Shown here in pieces: positions 47,812-57,677 of a DNA stretch of 64,000 nucleotides; position 1 is the first letter of the stretch; every line of letters begins with the position of its first letter. The position numbers were made by a program, and so were the translations under genes. Location: assembly GCA_028713555.1 (NCBI GenBank), contig JAQTOA010000009.1:1-64000 (forward strand). The letters are read 5' to 3'. The DNA comes from Sterolibacterium sp. Its GTDB lineage: Bacteria > Pseudomonadota > Gammaproteobacteria > Burkholderiales > Rhodocyclaceae. Under the pieces are notes generated by a model. That model was not told where the DNA came from and did no database searches. It worked only from the letters and a program-made list of their open reading frames with translations.

Positions 47812-50199
47812 GTGAGCAACTTCATCATCAAGAAAGTCGCCGTTCTCGGCGCCGGCGTGATGGGTGCGCAAATCGCCGCTCATTGCATCAATGCCAAGGT
47901 ACCGGTGGTGCTGTTCGACCTGCCCGCCAAGGAAGGTCCGAAAAACGGCATCGTGTTGCGCGCCATAGAAAACCTCAAGAAACTTAATCCGGCACCTCTG
48001 GGCGACAAGGATCAAGCCGCTCTGATCGAAGTCGCCAATTACGAGGACAACCTCGAATTGCTCAAAGGTTGCGATCTCATCGTCGAGGCGATTGCCGAGC
48101 GCATGGACTGGAAGCACGACCTTTACAAGAAAGTGGCGGAATACATCGCACCCGGCGCAATCTTCGCCTCCAATACTTCAGGCTTGTCGATCACCGCATT
48201 GTCGGAAGGTTTCAAGGCCGAGTTGAAAGAGCGCTTTTGCGGCGTGCATTTTTTCAACCCGCCGCGTTACATGCCTCTGGTGGAACTGGTTCCGACCCCG
48301 GCGACCCGCCCGGAAATCCTCGACCAATTGGAAACTTTCCTGACCACAACCCTGGGCAAGGGGGTGATCCGCGCCAAGGATACGCCCAATTTCGTCGCCA
48401 ATCGCGTGGGAATCTTCGGCATGCTGGCGATCCTTCACGAAGCAAAAAAGTTCGGCCTCTCCTGCGACGTGGTGGACGACCTCACCGGCGCCAAGCTCGG
48501 ACGCGCCAAGTCCGGAACTTTCCGCACGGCGGATGTGGTCGGCCTGGATACTCTGGGCCATGTCATCAAGACCATGCAGGACAATCTGGCGAGCGACCCG
48601 TTCTTTTCCCTTTATCAGACGCCTGAGGTTCTGAACAAGCTGATGACGACTGGCGCACTGGGACAAAAAACCGGCGCCGGCTTTTACAAAAAGGTTGGCA
48701 AGGATATCCTGCGCCTGGATTTCGCCACCGGGAATTATGTCGCCGGAGGCGGCAAGGCCGACGATCTCATCAACCGCATTCTGAAAGAGAAGGATCCGGC
48801 AAAACGCTTTGCCGCCTTGCACGCATCGAGCAACCCGCAGGGGCAGTTCCTCTGGGCAATCTTCCGCGATGTATTCCATTACATTGCCGTGCATCTGGCG
48901 ACCATTGCCGACAGCGCACGCGATGTGGATTTCGCCATGCGCTGGGGCTTCGGCTGGAACCAGGGACCATTCGAAAGCTGGCAGGCCGCCGGCTGGCGAC
49001 AAATCGCCGACTGGGTCAAAGAGGATATCGATGCCGGCAAGGCCCTATGCAACGCGCCGTTGCCGGCTTGGGTATTCGATGGGCGCGCAGGAGTACACAC
49101 GCCGCAGGGAGCCTATTCGCCGGTGCACAATGCTTACGTCCCCCGCTCCACCTTGCCGGTTTATCAACGCCAAGTGTTCCGGGCACCAGTTGTTGGTGAG
49201 TCTGCCGCGGAAGGCAAGACTGCCGGTACGACGGTATTCGAGGACGATTCCGTGCGCATCTGGCACCAGAACGACGACGTGCTGATCCTTTCGCTGAAGA
49301 CCAAGATGCATGTAATCAGTCCCGGCGTGATCGGCGGATTGGCGCTTGCCATTCAGGAAGCGGAGAAGAATTATCAGGGCCTGGTGCTATGGAACACCGA
49401 CGCCGCGGACGGCGGGGTATTTTCTGCCGGCGCCGATCTCCAGTCGATGTTGCCGTTGTTCATGTCGGGCGGCGTCAAGGCGATCGAACCGGAAGTCGCC
49501 AAATTGCAGCGCGCCCATCAAGCCATGGAATACGCCCCTGTCCCGATCGTCGCGGCAGTCGCCGGCATGGCGCTGGGCGGCGGCTGCGAGTTGCTGATGC
49601 ATGCCGCCAAGCGTGTAGCCTCGATCGAATCCTATATCGGACTGGTAGAAGTCGGCGTAGGCCTGATTCCGGCCGGCGGCGGCCTGAAGGAGGCGGCGTT
49701 GCGAGCGGCGAAGGACGCCAAGGGCAACGATCTGCTGCAATTCTTGAAGAACTATTTCATGAACGCCGCCACGGCGGCCGTTTCCAAATCTGCTTTGGAA
49801 GCCCGAAAAATGGGCTATCTCGCAAGCAGCGATGTCATCGTATTCAACCCCTACGAGTTGCTGCATGTGGCAAAGAGCGAGGTCCGCGCCATGTATCAAG
49901 CCGGTTACCGCCCTCCGCTGCCGGCTAAAATTCCCGTTGCTGGGCGCTACGCGACCGCGACCATCATGGCGCAACTCGTCAATATGCGGGATGGCGGCTT
50001 CATTTCGGCGCACGATTACAAGATCAGCGCCATGATCGCCGAAATTGTTTCGGGTGGCGACGTTGAGCAGGGCAGTCTGGTCGATGAACAATGGCTGCTG
50101 GATCTGGAACGCAAGGCCTTCATGGAACTGCTCAACCATCCCAAGACCCAGGAACGCATCATGGGCATGATGCAAACCGGCAAGCCAGTCCGCAACTAA
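47812..50199 (+). CDS. 3-hydroxyacyl-CoA dehydrogenase/enoyl-CoA hydratase (FadB-like)
   Basis: A 795-residue bifunctional beta-oxidation enzyme. The N-terminal half is the NAD-dependent 3-hydroxyacyl-CoA dehydrogenase (VAVLGAGVMGAQIAAHCI, 'ASNTSGLSITALSEGFKAEL', 'GVHFFNPPRYMPLVELVPTP'). The C-terminal half is a crotonase domain (PIVAAVAGMALGGGCELLMH and 'SIESYIGLVEVGVGLIPAGG'). This domain order is the reverse of E. coli FadB and resembles FadN-type enzymes. It starts with GTG 47812. It is followed by the thiolase gene after 31 bases. Confidence 0.92.
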   Translation: MSNFIIKKVAVLGAGVMGAQIAAHCINAKVPVVLFDLPAKEGPKNGIVLRAIENLKKLNPAPLGDKDQAALIEVANYEDNLELLKGCDLIVEAIAERMDWKHDLYKKVAEYIAPGAIFASNTSGLSITALSEGFKAELKERFCGVHFFNPPRYMPLVELVPTPATRPEILDQLETFLTTTLGKGVIRAKDTPNFVANRVGIFGMLAILHEAKKFGLSCDVVDDLTGAKLGRAKSGTFRTADVVGLDTLGHVIKTMQDNLASDPFFSLYQTPEVLNKLMTTGALGQKTGAGFYKKVGKDILRLDFATGNYVAGGGKADDLINRILKEKDPAKRFAALHASSNPQGQFLWAIFRDVFHYIAVHLATIADSARDVDFAMRWGFGWNQGPFESWQAAGWRQIADWVKEDIDAGKALCNAPLPAWVFDGRAGVHTPQGAYSPVHNAYVPRSTLPVYQRQVFRAPVVGESAAEGKTAGTTVFEDDSVRIWHQNDDVLILSLKTKMHVISPGVIGGLALAIQEAEKNYQGLVLWNTDAADGGVFSAGADLQSMLPLFMSGGVKAIEPEVAKLQRAHQAMEYAPVPIVAAVAGMALGGGCELLMHAAKRVASIESYIGLVEVGVGLIPAGGGLKEAALRAAKDAKGNDLLQFLKNYFMNAATAAVSKSALEARKMGYLASSDVIVFNPYELLHVAKSEVRAMYQAGYRPPLPAKIPVAGRYATATIMAQLVNMRDGGFISAHDYKISAMIAEIVSGGDVEQGSLVDEQWLLDLERKAFMELLNHPKTQERIMGMMQTGKPVRN

Positions 50200-50230
50200 T
50201 ACCGAGCTAGTGTGAGTCAGGAGAATATCG

Positions 50231-51427
50231 ATGAACCAACAAGTGCAAGATGCATACATTGTCGCCGCCACCCGCACGCCTATCGGCAAGGCGCCGCGCG
50301 GCATGTTCAAGAACATGCGGCCGGACGACCTGCTGGTGCGTGCCTTGCAGTCCGCAACTTCCAAGGTACCCGACCTCGATCCGAAGCTGATTGAGGATGT
50401 CATCGTCGGTTGCGCCTTCCCGGAAGCCGAGCAGGGCCTCAATGTGGCGCGCATGGCGGTATTACTGGCCGGTTTGCCGCAATCGGTAGGCGGCGTCACC
50501 GTCAACCGTTACTGCGCTTCAGGCATTACGGCCGTGGCGATGGCGGCCGACCGCATCCGGGTAGGCCAAGCGGAGGTAATGATCGCCGCCGGCGTCGAAT
50601 CCATGTCCATGGTGCCGATGATGGGTCACCACCCGTCCATGAATATGGATATTTTCAAGGACGAAAACCTCGGCATGGCCTACGGCATGGGGCTCACCGC
50701 CGAAAAGGTCGCCCAACAATGGAAAATCAGCCGGGAAGTTCAAGACCAGTTCGCGCTGAAATCGCATCAAAAAGCGATTGCCGCTCAGCAGGCAGGCGAG
50801 TTCCGGGATGAAACGACAGCAGTCGACATCGTCGAACGCCTTCCAAATCTGGCAACGGGAAAAATTGAAATCAAAACCCGTAGCGTCAATCAGGATGAAG
50901 GCGCGCGCGCCGATTCCAGCTTGGCTTCGCTGGCCAAGCTGAAGCCGGTGTTTGCGGCGAAAGGCACAGTCACCGCCGGCAACAGTTCCCAGACCTCCGA
51001 TGGCGCCGGAGCACTGATTCTGGTCAGCGAAAAAACTCTCAAGCAGTTCAATTTAACGCCGCTGGCGCGCTTCATGTCCTTCGCTGTCAGGGGGGTACCA
51101 CCGGAAATCATGGGTATCGGTCCGAAAGAAGCCATTCCAGTGGCCTGCAGGGCTGCAGGTATTACCCTGGATCAGATCGATTGGTTCGAATTAAACGAAG
51201 CTTTTGCCGCCCAGTCACTGGCCGTGATTCGGGATCTCGGTCTCGATCCGAACAAGGTCAATCCGATGGGGGGAGCAATTGCACTCGGTCATCCTCTCGG
51301 CGCTACCGGTGCGATTCGTTCAGCTACGGTCATCCACGCCATGCGGCGCAGAAACCTCAAATACGGCATGGTGACCATGTGTGTGGGAACCGGTATGGGC
51401 GCCGCCGGAATTTTCGAGCGCATGTAA
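50231..51427 (+). CDS. fadA: Acetyl-CoA acyltransferase (thiolase, FadA-like)
   Basis: A 398-residue thiolase that cleaves 3-ketoacyl-CoA to acetyl-CoA and a shortened acyl-CoA. The catalytic Cys95 lies in [19 protein letters not shown]. The histidine is in '[20 protein letters not shown]' (about 354), and the second cysteine is Cys384 in [14 protein letters not shown]. With the preceding FadB-like protein it should form a beta-oxidation complex. Last gene of the psrA cluster. Confidence 0.94.
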   Translation: MNQQVQDAYIVAATRTPIGKAPRGMFKNMRPDDLLVRALQSATSKVPDLDPKLIEDVIVGCAFPEAEQGLNVARMAVLLAGLPQSVGGVTVNRYCASGITAVAMAADRIRVGQAEVMIAAGVESMSMVPMMGHHPSMNMDIFKDENLGMAYGMGLTAEKVAQQWKISREVQDQFALKSHQKAIAAQQAGEFRDETTAVDIVERLPNLATGKIEIKTRSVNQDEGARADSSLASLAKLKPVFAAKGTVTAGNSSQTSDGAGALILVSEKTLKQFNLTPLARFMSFAVRGVPPEIMGIGPKEAIPVACRAAGITLDQIDWFELNEAFAAQSLAVIRDLGLDPNKVNPMGGAIALGHPLGATGAIRSATVIHAMRRRNLKYGMVTMCVGTGMGAAGIFERM

Positions 51428-51637
51428 TAACCTTTCCCATAAAATCAAGCAGGAGGCGCCCAGCACGCCGCGCTCAGGTTGATTGCGGATTATCGGCTAA
51501 TGACCATGCCATAACCCCTGAGAAATCCCATTGATAATCGACTTGCCTGTAGACTAGAATTAACTCAGCATAGGCACGTACATACATATCATTGACATGT
51601 ATCTGCCGTTATCCTTCTCAACCAGGGAGGTGGTGCA

Positions 51638-52750
51638 ATGGCGATACAAAAATTGATCCGGGGGCAGGCGGTATGCGGTACCCCCTTGCCTTGGGATATC
51701 TATGACGAAGCAGGGCAATTGCTCTTGCGCCAAGGTTTCGTTGTACAAGACCAGAAGAAACTCGACACGCTTTTGCAGCGCGGCATGTTCGTGAATACAG
51801 CGGATGCGACCAAATCCGGTTTGAACAAAAATTCGTCCCGTCAGAGTCATGAACCATTCAAGCTGTGGGATAGCATTATCGAGAAACTGGGCCATCTGCT
51901 GAACAACTACGACAAGGTATCCACCATCCAATCCCAGGTAGAGGAAATTGCCCGCCTTATCCAGATGCTGTCTGAGCATAGCAAGGATGCCGCGCTCGCT
52001 GCCATGATCCTGCTGTCCCAGCAGAATCGCTATGCACTGGTGCATTGCCTACATGCGGCGCTTCTTTGCGACATGGTTGCCCTGCGCCTTGAATGGGGCC
52101 AAGAGCGACGCATCAGCGTGGTATGTGCCGCGCTGACGATGAACATCTCGATGGTGAATATGCAGCAAAGTCTTGCCGAGCAGACGGAGCCACTCACTCC
52201 AGACCAGCGCGTGGATATCAAGACTCACCCGAAAACCAGTGTGGAAATCCTGTCCCGCGCCGGGGTTAACGATGCCATCTGGTTGCAGGCGGTGCAGGAC
52301 CACCACGAGACGCCGCTGGGCAACGGCTACCCTAACGGCATCAAGGAAATCAGCGAGGAAGCGACGCTGTTGCGGACAGCCGATGTCTTCAGCGCAAAGA
52401 TCAGTCCGCGCAGGAGCCGCAGGCAAATGAACGGCGCTCAGGCCTCGCGCGTATTATTTACCGATCCGAGCATAACGACCGCCAATCCTTTCATTGCCGT
52501 ATTGATCAAGGAAATCGGCATCTATCCGCCAGGATCGCTGGTAAAGCTTGCCAACGGAGAAACCGGAATCGTATACAAACTTTCCACCAATGCTCATACA
52601 CCAGTGGTGCTAAGCCTTACTAATTCCAGGGGGACTCCAGAGCTCAAACCGATCCGCCGCGATACGGCGCGCGAGGAGTTCAAGATTCAGTCGGTGATCA
52701 CGCGCGACCGCATAAATCTCAGGATAAATCCAGCGGGTCTCTGGGGATAA
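51638..52750 (+). CDS. Degenerate HD-GYP domain protein
   Basis: A 370-residue protein. The N-terminus ('GQAVCGTPLPWDIYDEAGQL', LLLRQGFVVQ) is the small module that often precedes HD-GYP domains; the C-terminus (YPPGSLVKLANGETGIVYKL) is also typical of this group. The middle keeps the GYP part (HHETPLGNGYPNG), but the positions of the usual HD and HDIGK motifs hold non-catalytic residues (MNISMV in place of HDIGKI). Catalytic metal binding is therefore unlikely. It may be a regulatory c-di-GMP-related protein. A weak AGGGAGGTGG ribosome-binding region precedes the ATG. Confidence 0.75.
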   Translation: MAIQKLIRGQAVCGTPLPWDIYDEAGQLLLRQGFVVQDQKKLDTLLQRGMFVNTADATKSGLNKNSSRQSHEPFKLWDSIIEKLGHLLNNYDKVSTIQSQVEEIARLIQMLSEHSKDAALAAMILLSQQNRYALVHCLHAALLCDMVALRLEWGQERRISVVCAALTMNISMVNMQQSLAEQTEPLTPDQRVDIKTHPKTSVEILSRAGVNDAIWLQAVQDHHETPLGNGYPNGIKEISEEATLLRTADVFSAKISPRRSRRQMNGAQASRVLFTDPSITTANPFIAVLIKEIGIYPPGSLVKLANGETGIVYKLSTNAHTPVVLSLTNSRGTPELKPIRRDTAREEFKIQSVITRDRINLRINPAGLWG

Positions 52751-52754
52751 GTGC

Positions 52755-53753
52755 TTATTCCATAACCAATACCGCCGCGCCTTGGAAAGCTCCCTGGCGT
52801 AATTGTCGCAGAGCTTCATTGGCCTGCCCCAGAGGAAAGCGTCGAACTTCAGAGCAAATTGGCACCCGTGACGCAAGATTGAGGAATTCTTCACCATCGC
52901 GCCGAGTCAAGTTGGCAACCGAGCAGATATGTCGTTCGCCCCAGAGAAGATGGTACGGGAAAGAGGGGATGTCGCTCATATGGATGCCGGCACAGACCAC
53001 GCTGCCGCCCTTCTCCAGATGGCCCAAGGCGACCGGCACCAACGCCCCGGCGGGAGCAAAGATCAGCGCGGCGTCAAGCTTCTGGGGTGGCGCCTGTTCG
53101 CTGCTACCCGCCCAAACAGCACCCAAGCGACGGGCAAAGTCCTGACTCGCGACATCACCGGGGCGAGTGAAAGCACAAAAGTCGCGGCCCTGAAATTTCA
53201 ACACCTGAGCGACAATATGCGCCGCCGCGCCGAAGCCGTATATGCCTAGCCGCCTTGCGTCACCGGCCAGGCGCAGGGCTCGGTAGCCAATCAGCCCGGC
53301 GCAGAGCAACGGCGCCAGCGTGGCAGCATCGCCATCATCAGCCATGGGAAAGCAAAAACGCCCATCGGCCAAGGTATATTCTGCGTATCCGCCGTGAATC
53401 TGGTAGCCGGTAAAGCGTGCCGTATCGCAGAGATTTTCCCGGCCGCTGCTACAGTGAGCGCATTCGCCGCAAGTCCAGCCAAGCCAAGGTACCCCGACAC
53501 GCTGACCGACACGGAAGCCTGTGACGCCGCTGCCCATGCCGACCACCCGACCGACAATTTCATGGCCGGGAATAATGGGCAGTATGGGGTTTGACAATTC
53601 GCCGTCAACCAGATGCAGGTCGGTGCGACAGACGCCACAGGCTTCCACCTTGATCAGGAGATCGCCGACCGACACTGTCGGCAGCGGCAGTTCGATCAAG
53701 CGCAGTTGCGACGCCGGCCGTTCGAGGATCATGGCGTACATCGTGGTTTTCAT
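52755..53753 (-). CDS. Zinc-dependent alcohol dehydrogenase family protein
   Basis: A 332-residue medium-chain dehydrogenase. It has the catalytic zinc residues CGVCRTDLHL and IPGHEIVGR, and the structural zinc site 'CGECAHCSSGRENLCD'. The NAD-binding glycine motif is GIYGFGAAAH. I start at ATG 53753 (MKTTMYAMILERP), which has GAGG six bases upstream; longer frames extend to 53867. The substrate is unknown. It converges with the HD-GYP-like gene and follows the Lon-family gene. Confidence 0.88.
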   Translation of the reverse strand: MKTTMYAMILERPASQLRLIELPLPTVSVGDLLIKVEACGVCRTDLHLVDGELSNPILPIIPGHEIVGRVVGMGSGVTGFRVGQRVGVPWLGWTCGECAHCSSGRENLCDTARFTGYQIHGGYAEYTLADGRFCFPMADDGDAATLAPLLCAGLIGYRALRLAGDARRLGIYGFGAAAHIVAQVLKFQGRDFCAFTRPGDVASQDFARRLGAVWAGSSEQAPPQKLDAALIFAPAGALVPVALGHLEKGGSVVCAGIHMSDIPSFPYHLLWGERHICSVANLTRRDGEEFLNLASRVPICSEVRRFPLGQANEALRQLRQGAFQGAAVLVME

Positions 53754-53817
53754 AGACATCCTCGGATGCGTAAAAATCAGCAACGGGTCGCCAGCATGCA
53801 AAGCTTCGTTAGCACTG

Positions 53818-56244
53818 CTAGCCGCTCTTGTCCTTCTTTCCGGGATGGCGCTTGCCCGCCGAGCCAAATGCCTGCCGCAGGGCCGACATTTCGGTCAGTT
53901 GCGTGGCTACCAGGTAATTGATCGTGTCCTCAGGAACCAGGCCCTGCTCGTCCGGCACGCCGGCAGATACCCCGGTAAGTAACTCGATTGCCTGATCCAC
54001 GTCGGACACCGCGTAGATGCGGAATTTGCCTTCACTACAAGCGGAAACCACATCCTCGCGCAGCATCAGGTGCTTGACGTTCGACTCGGGGATCAGCACA
54101 CCCTGGTCGCCGTTAAGTTCCTGAGCCTTGCAGATGTCAAAAAAGCCTTCGATTTTTTCATTCACGCCGCCTATCGGCTGAACTTGGCCGTACTGGTTCA
54201 CCGAGCCGGTGATGGCCAGCGATTGCTTGATCGGCACAGCAGACAGTGCCGACATGAGCGCGCACAGCTCGGCCAATGAAGCGCTGTCGCCTTCAACCGG
54301 TCCGTAGGATTGCTCGAAGACCAGGCTGGCAGAAAGCGACAGCGGCATGCTGCGCGAATAACGCGAGGCGAGAAAGGCCGACAAGATCATCACCCCTTTG
54401 GTGTGAATCGCCCCGCCCAGTTCGGCTTCGCGCTCGATGTCAATGACGTCGCCATCGCCGATGCGCGCTGTGGCGGTAATACGCACCGGATGGGCAAACA
54501 TGAAGTCGCCAAGGTCGATTACGGCCAGCCCGTTAATCTGACCGACATGCGCGCCGGTCACTGAAATCAGCTGGTTCCCACGCAGGATATGCTCATAGGA
54601 TGCGTCGCGAAGCCTCCCGGCACGGCGGATTTGCGCTTGCAAAGCCGCCTCGATATCTTCACGCGTCACGATCTGGCGGCCCGCGATGCCGGCGCAATGG
54701 TCGGCTTCCTGGAGCAGATCCGATATGCGCCGCTTGCTGGCTGAGAACTTTTCCGCATCGCCCGCGAGCCGGGCGCTGTGTTCGATCACGCGCGCCACCG
54801 CACCTCGTTCAAAAGGGCGCAGCCCGGAATCGCGCGCCAGGGTGGCGACAAAGCGTGCATACAAGCGGGTATTGGTCTCATCGCGTGGTACATCATCCTC
54901 GAAATCCGCAGCGACCTTGAACAAATCGGCAAATTCCGGATCGTATTCCTTGAGCAGATAGTAGTGCAGCCGTTCGCCAATCAGCACGACCTTGATCTCC
55001 AGGGGCATGGGCTCGGGTTCGAGTGGCAGGGTACTGATCAGGCCGAATATCTGGCCGAGTGATTCGATCCGGACTTGCGCGGAACGCAAAGCGCGCTTCA
55101 GCCCTTCCCAAGCGTAAGGCTGGCTCAGCAGCTTGAGGGCATCGAGCACCAGATAGCCGCCGTTGGCGCGATGCAAGGCTCCGGATTTGATGAAGGTGAA
55201 GTTGGTTACCAGCATGCCCATGTGGGCAACGTGATCGACCCGTCCGACCAGATTGGGAAAAATCGGGTTGTCTTCGAACACCACCGGGGCAGCTTTGGTT
55301 GCGCCATTGTCCACCAGCAGATTGACCTGGTAGCGCGTCAGCGAGCTGCCACCCCTGACCAAGGCCTCACTCAACTCCCCCCCGGATTTTGGGGCTTCGC
55401 GCAGTTCTTCACCGATCTCGATGACGTCGCGCATCGCTTGGTCGAGAAACTTCAGGACGTTTGACAGGTCCGTATAGCGCTCCTTCAACTCTTCGATCAG
55501 GTGACCGGCCGCCAGACGCAGGGTGTCCCGGCTGGCCTCTTTGATACGTCCCTGCAGCTCCCGTCGCCAACGCGGGAACTGAAGTGTCAGTTTGTGCAGG
55601 CGCTCGCCATATTCATCGATTAGTTTGCCGATGTGCTCCTTTTCCTCGGCCGGAAGTTTTTCGAATTCCTCTGGCCCTATCGTTTCATCACCCTTGACCG
55701 GAGCAAATATGAAGCCGTGCGGGGTGCGCAGCAGCGCTATGCCTTTTTCCGCGGATTCATGGCCCAACTGGCGCAGGGCATCTTCTTCCTTCTTCTTGAA
55801 TTCTTCCTGGATAGCCTCTATGCGAATACGGTATTCGTCGCTTTCGAAAGCAACTGTTACGGCCTTGACCAGTTCTTCCACAAACTGCTGCATATCGCGC
55901 TTTAACTGAGCGCCACGGCCAGGCGGCAGGCGCAGCAAGCGCGGCATGTTCGGTTCAACGAAATTGTTGACGTAGCACCAGTCGCAAGGCGTCTGCTCGC
56001 CGCCAGCCTTGGCCTCCAACATGCGGCGAACCGCGGAGTGACGTCCGCTGCCTGGTTCGCCAAGGACAAAAAGATTATAGCCAAGCCGCTTGATATCGAC
56101 GCCGAAGCGCACGGCGTCAATGGCTCGCGACTGGTCGACGATGTCCGTCGGTTCGGCTAACTCGGCGCTACTCTGGAACTCGAGCAGGGCCAAATCGCAG
56201 CCCCGGAAAAGCAACTGTGGATCGAGCGGCTTGATTTTAGACAT
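53818..56244 (-). CDS. Lon-family ATP-dependent protease (LonB/COG1067-like)
   Basis: An 808-residue protein with an N-terminal nucleotide-binding region and C-terminal Lon protease domain. The Walker A-like loop is GEPGSGRHS (residues 62-70), in which Arg replaces the usual Lys. A long coiled insert (residues 100-250) contains FKKKEEDALRQLGHES. The protease shows 'YGPVEGDSASLAELCALMSA' with the catalytic Ser near residue 652, and 'VQPIGGVNEKIEGF' with Lys near 696. This is the COG1067 subgroup, sometimes called LonC-like or archaeal LonB-like, often non-canonical in ATPase. It degrades unknown substrates. Confidence 0.85.
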   Translation of the reverse strand: MSKIKPLDPQLLFRGCDLALLEFQSSAELAEPTDIVDQSRAIDAVRFGVDIKRLGYNLFVLGEPGSGRHSAVRRMLEAKAGGEQTPCDWCYVNNFVEPNMPRLLRLPPGRGAQLKRDMQQFVEELVKAVTVAFESDEYRIRIEAIQEEFKKKEEDALRQLGHESAEKGIALLRTPHGFIFAPVKGDETIGPEEFEKLPAEEKEHIGKLIDEYGERLHKLTLQFPRWRRELQGRIKEASRDTLRLAAGHLIEELKERYTDLSNVLKFLDQAMRDVIEIGEELREAPKSGGELSEALVRGGSSLTRYQVNLLVDNGATKAAPVVFEDNPIFPNLVGRVDHVAHMGMLVTNFTFIKSGALHRANGGYLVLDALKLLSQPYAWEGLKRALRSAQVRIESLGQIFGLISTLPLEPEPMPLEIKVVLIGERLHYYLLKEYDPEFADLFKVAADFEDDVPRDETNTRLYARFVATLARDSGLRPFERGAVARVIEHSARLAGDAEKFSASKRRISDLLQEADHCAGIAGRQIVTREDIEAALQAQIRRAGRLRDASYEHILRGNQLISVTGAHVGQINGLAVIDLGDFMFAHPVRITATARIGDGDVIDIEREAELGGAIHTKGVMILSAFLASRYSRSMPLSLSASLVFEQSYGPVEGDSASLAELCALMSALSAVPIKQSLAITGSVNQYGQVQPIGGVNEKIEGFFDICKAQELNGDQGVLIPESNVKHLMLREDVVSACSEGKFRIYAVSDVDQAIELLTGVSAGVPDEQGLVPEDTINYLVATQLTEMSALRQAFGSAGKRHPGKKDKSG

Positions 56245-56471
56245 TTTTTATTCTTGGCCTGGGTGGATTTCCATTGCTTTTACCTTTTTTAACTATAACT
56301 CTCGACGATAGGAGGCACAAGCACGGCGTGATCACTGCCTATTTGTCGAATTTGTTCGGCAGCTTTGGTTCGATTGGGATAGCCCAATTAGGCTGCGCTT
56401 GCTATGATTCGCCCATTCCTCCAGCACTTTTGCCGTTCCGTCTAACATCAATGAATCCCTCGCAGGCACGC

Positions 56472-56705
56472 ATGCAAACCATCGAGTTTCTTCTGGACAA
56501 GCAATGCCAACATATCGAATTATGCAAGCTGCTCAAACTAACCGGAATTGCCGATAGTGGAGGCCATGGCAAACAGTTGGTTGCAAATGGCGACGCGACG
56601 GTCGACCGTCAGCTAGAAACCCGCAAGACCGCCAAAATCTGCGCCGGACAGGTCGTGGCCTGCCATGGCATCCTGATCCGGGTTGTCGCGGCCAGCAGCG
56701 CTTGA
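56472..56705 (+). CDS. S4-domain RNA-binding protein (YbcJ-like)
   Basis: A 77-residue RNA-binding protein with the S4-type fold. It shows 'IELCKLLKLTGIADSGGHGK', QLVANGDATVDRQLETRKTA and KICAGQVV, like the small YbcJ family. I start at ATG 56472 (MQTIEFLLDK); ATG 56451 would add seven residues. A longer frame from 56274 has an unlikely N-terminus. It is divergent from the Lon gene and precedes the ylqF GTPase gene, so it may act in ribosome function. Confidence 0.8.
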   Translation: MQTIEFLLDKQCQHIELCKLLKLTGIADSGGHGKQLVANGDATVDRQLETRKTAKICAGQVVACHGILIRVVAASSA

Positions 56706-56716
56706 CCTGATTGCAA

Positions 56717-57580
56717 ATGGCTATTCAATGGTATCCCGGGCACATGACTCTGGCCCGCAGTAAGGCTGCCGAAACCATGGCGCTGACTGACGTGGTGATC
56801 GAGGTAGTGGACGCCCGCCTGCCGGAAGCCAGCAGCAATCCAATGATCCACGAACTGCGTCTTCACCGCCAACGTCCTTGCCTGAAATTACTCAACAAGG
56901 CTGATCTGGCCGATCCTGCAGTGACCAAGACCTGGCTCGCGTTCTATAGCCGGCAGCAAAATGTCAAGGCAGTGGCGATATCCTCCAAGAAGCCGAGTGA
57001 TGTCGCCAAAGTGCCCAAACTCTGCCAGCAACTCGCCCCCCATCGTGACGACAACCTCAAACCCTTGCGAATCATGATCATGGGCATCCCCAATGCCGGC
57101 AAATCGACGCTGATGAATGCTTTGGTAAAGCGCCGCGTCGCCGCTGTAGGCGACGAACCGGCAGTAACCAAGACTCAGCAGCGCTTCGACCTTGGCTTGC
57201 GCATGACGCTCATCGATACGCCAGGCATGCTCTGGCCAAAAATCGAACATCCCAGCGACGGTCTGATGCTCGCCGCAAGCCATGCTGTCGGGCGCAATGC
57301 CGTCATCGGCGAAGTAGTCGCCGGCTTCCTCGCCGCAATCCTGCGCGACCGCTATCCTGCCTTGCTCACTGCGCGTTACGGCTTTTCCGCGGCAGAACTG
57401 GACGGCACGGGAATACTAGAAGCGATTGCCAGAAAGAGGAGTTGCCGAATAAAAGGCGGAGACGGTCAACTCGACTTGGAAAAGGCGGCAATGCTGCTAC
57501 TTACCGATTACCGTAGCGGTATTCTCGGTCGTATCAGCCTGGAAACACCGGAAAGCCGGGCAGCGATGCTTAGTCAGTAA
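56717..57580 (+). CDS. ylqF: Ribosome biogenesis GTPase YlqF/RbgA
   Basis: A 287-residue circularly permuted GTPase acting in late large-subunit assembly. The G4 motif LLNKADLAD comes before G1 (IMGIPNAGKSTLMN), with G3 VTKTQQRF and DTPGML later; this order is the hallmark of permuted GTPases. It starts 'MAIQWYPGHMTLARSKAAET', the conserved family start, at ATG 56717; a TTG at 56711 would add two residues. It overlaps no neighbour and follows the S4-domain gene by 11 bases. Confidence 0.93.
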   Translation: MAIQWYPGHMTLARSKAAETMALTDVVIEVVDARLPEASSNPMIHELRLHRQRPCLKLLNKADLADPAVTKTWLAFYSRQQNVKAVAISSKKPSDVAKVPKLCQQLAPHRDDNLKPLRIMIMGIPNAGKSTLMNALVKRRVAAVGDEPAVTKTQQRFDLGLRMTLIDTPGMLWPKIEHPSDGLMLAASHAVGRNAVIGEVVAGFLAAILRDRYPALLTARYGFSAAELDGTGILEAIARKRSCRIKGGDGQLDLEKAAMLLLTDYRSGILGRISLETPESRAAMLSQ

Positions 57581-57677
57581 GTGCGGTTCGAGGACCCGAT
57601 TTTGATATCATTGCGAACCCGCAACTTATGCCTCTTTCTTATTGATTTTTAGCAGTGAAGAATATCGAAGGATAACG

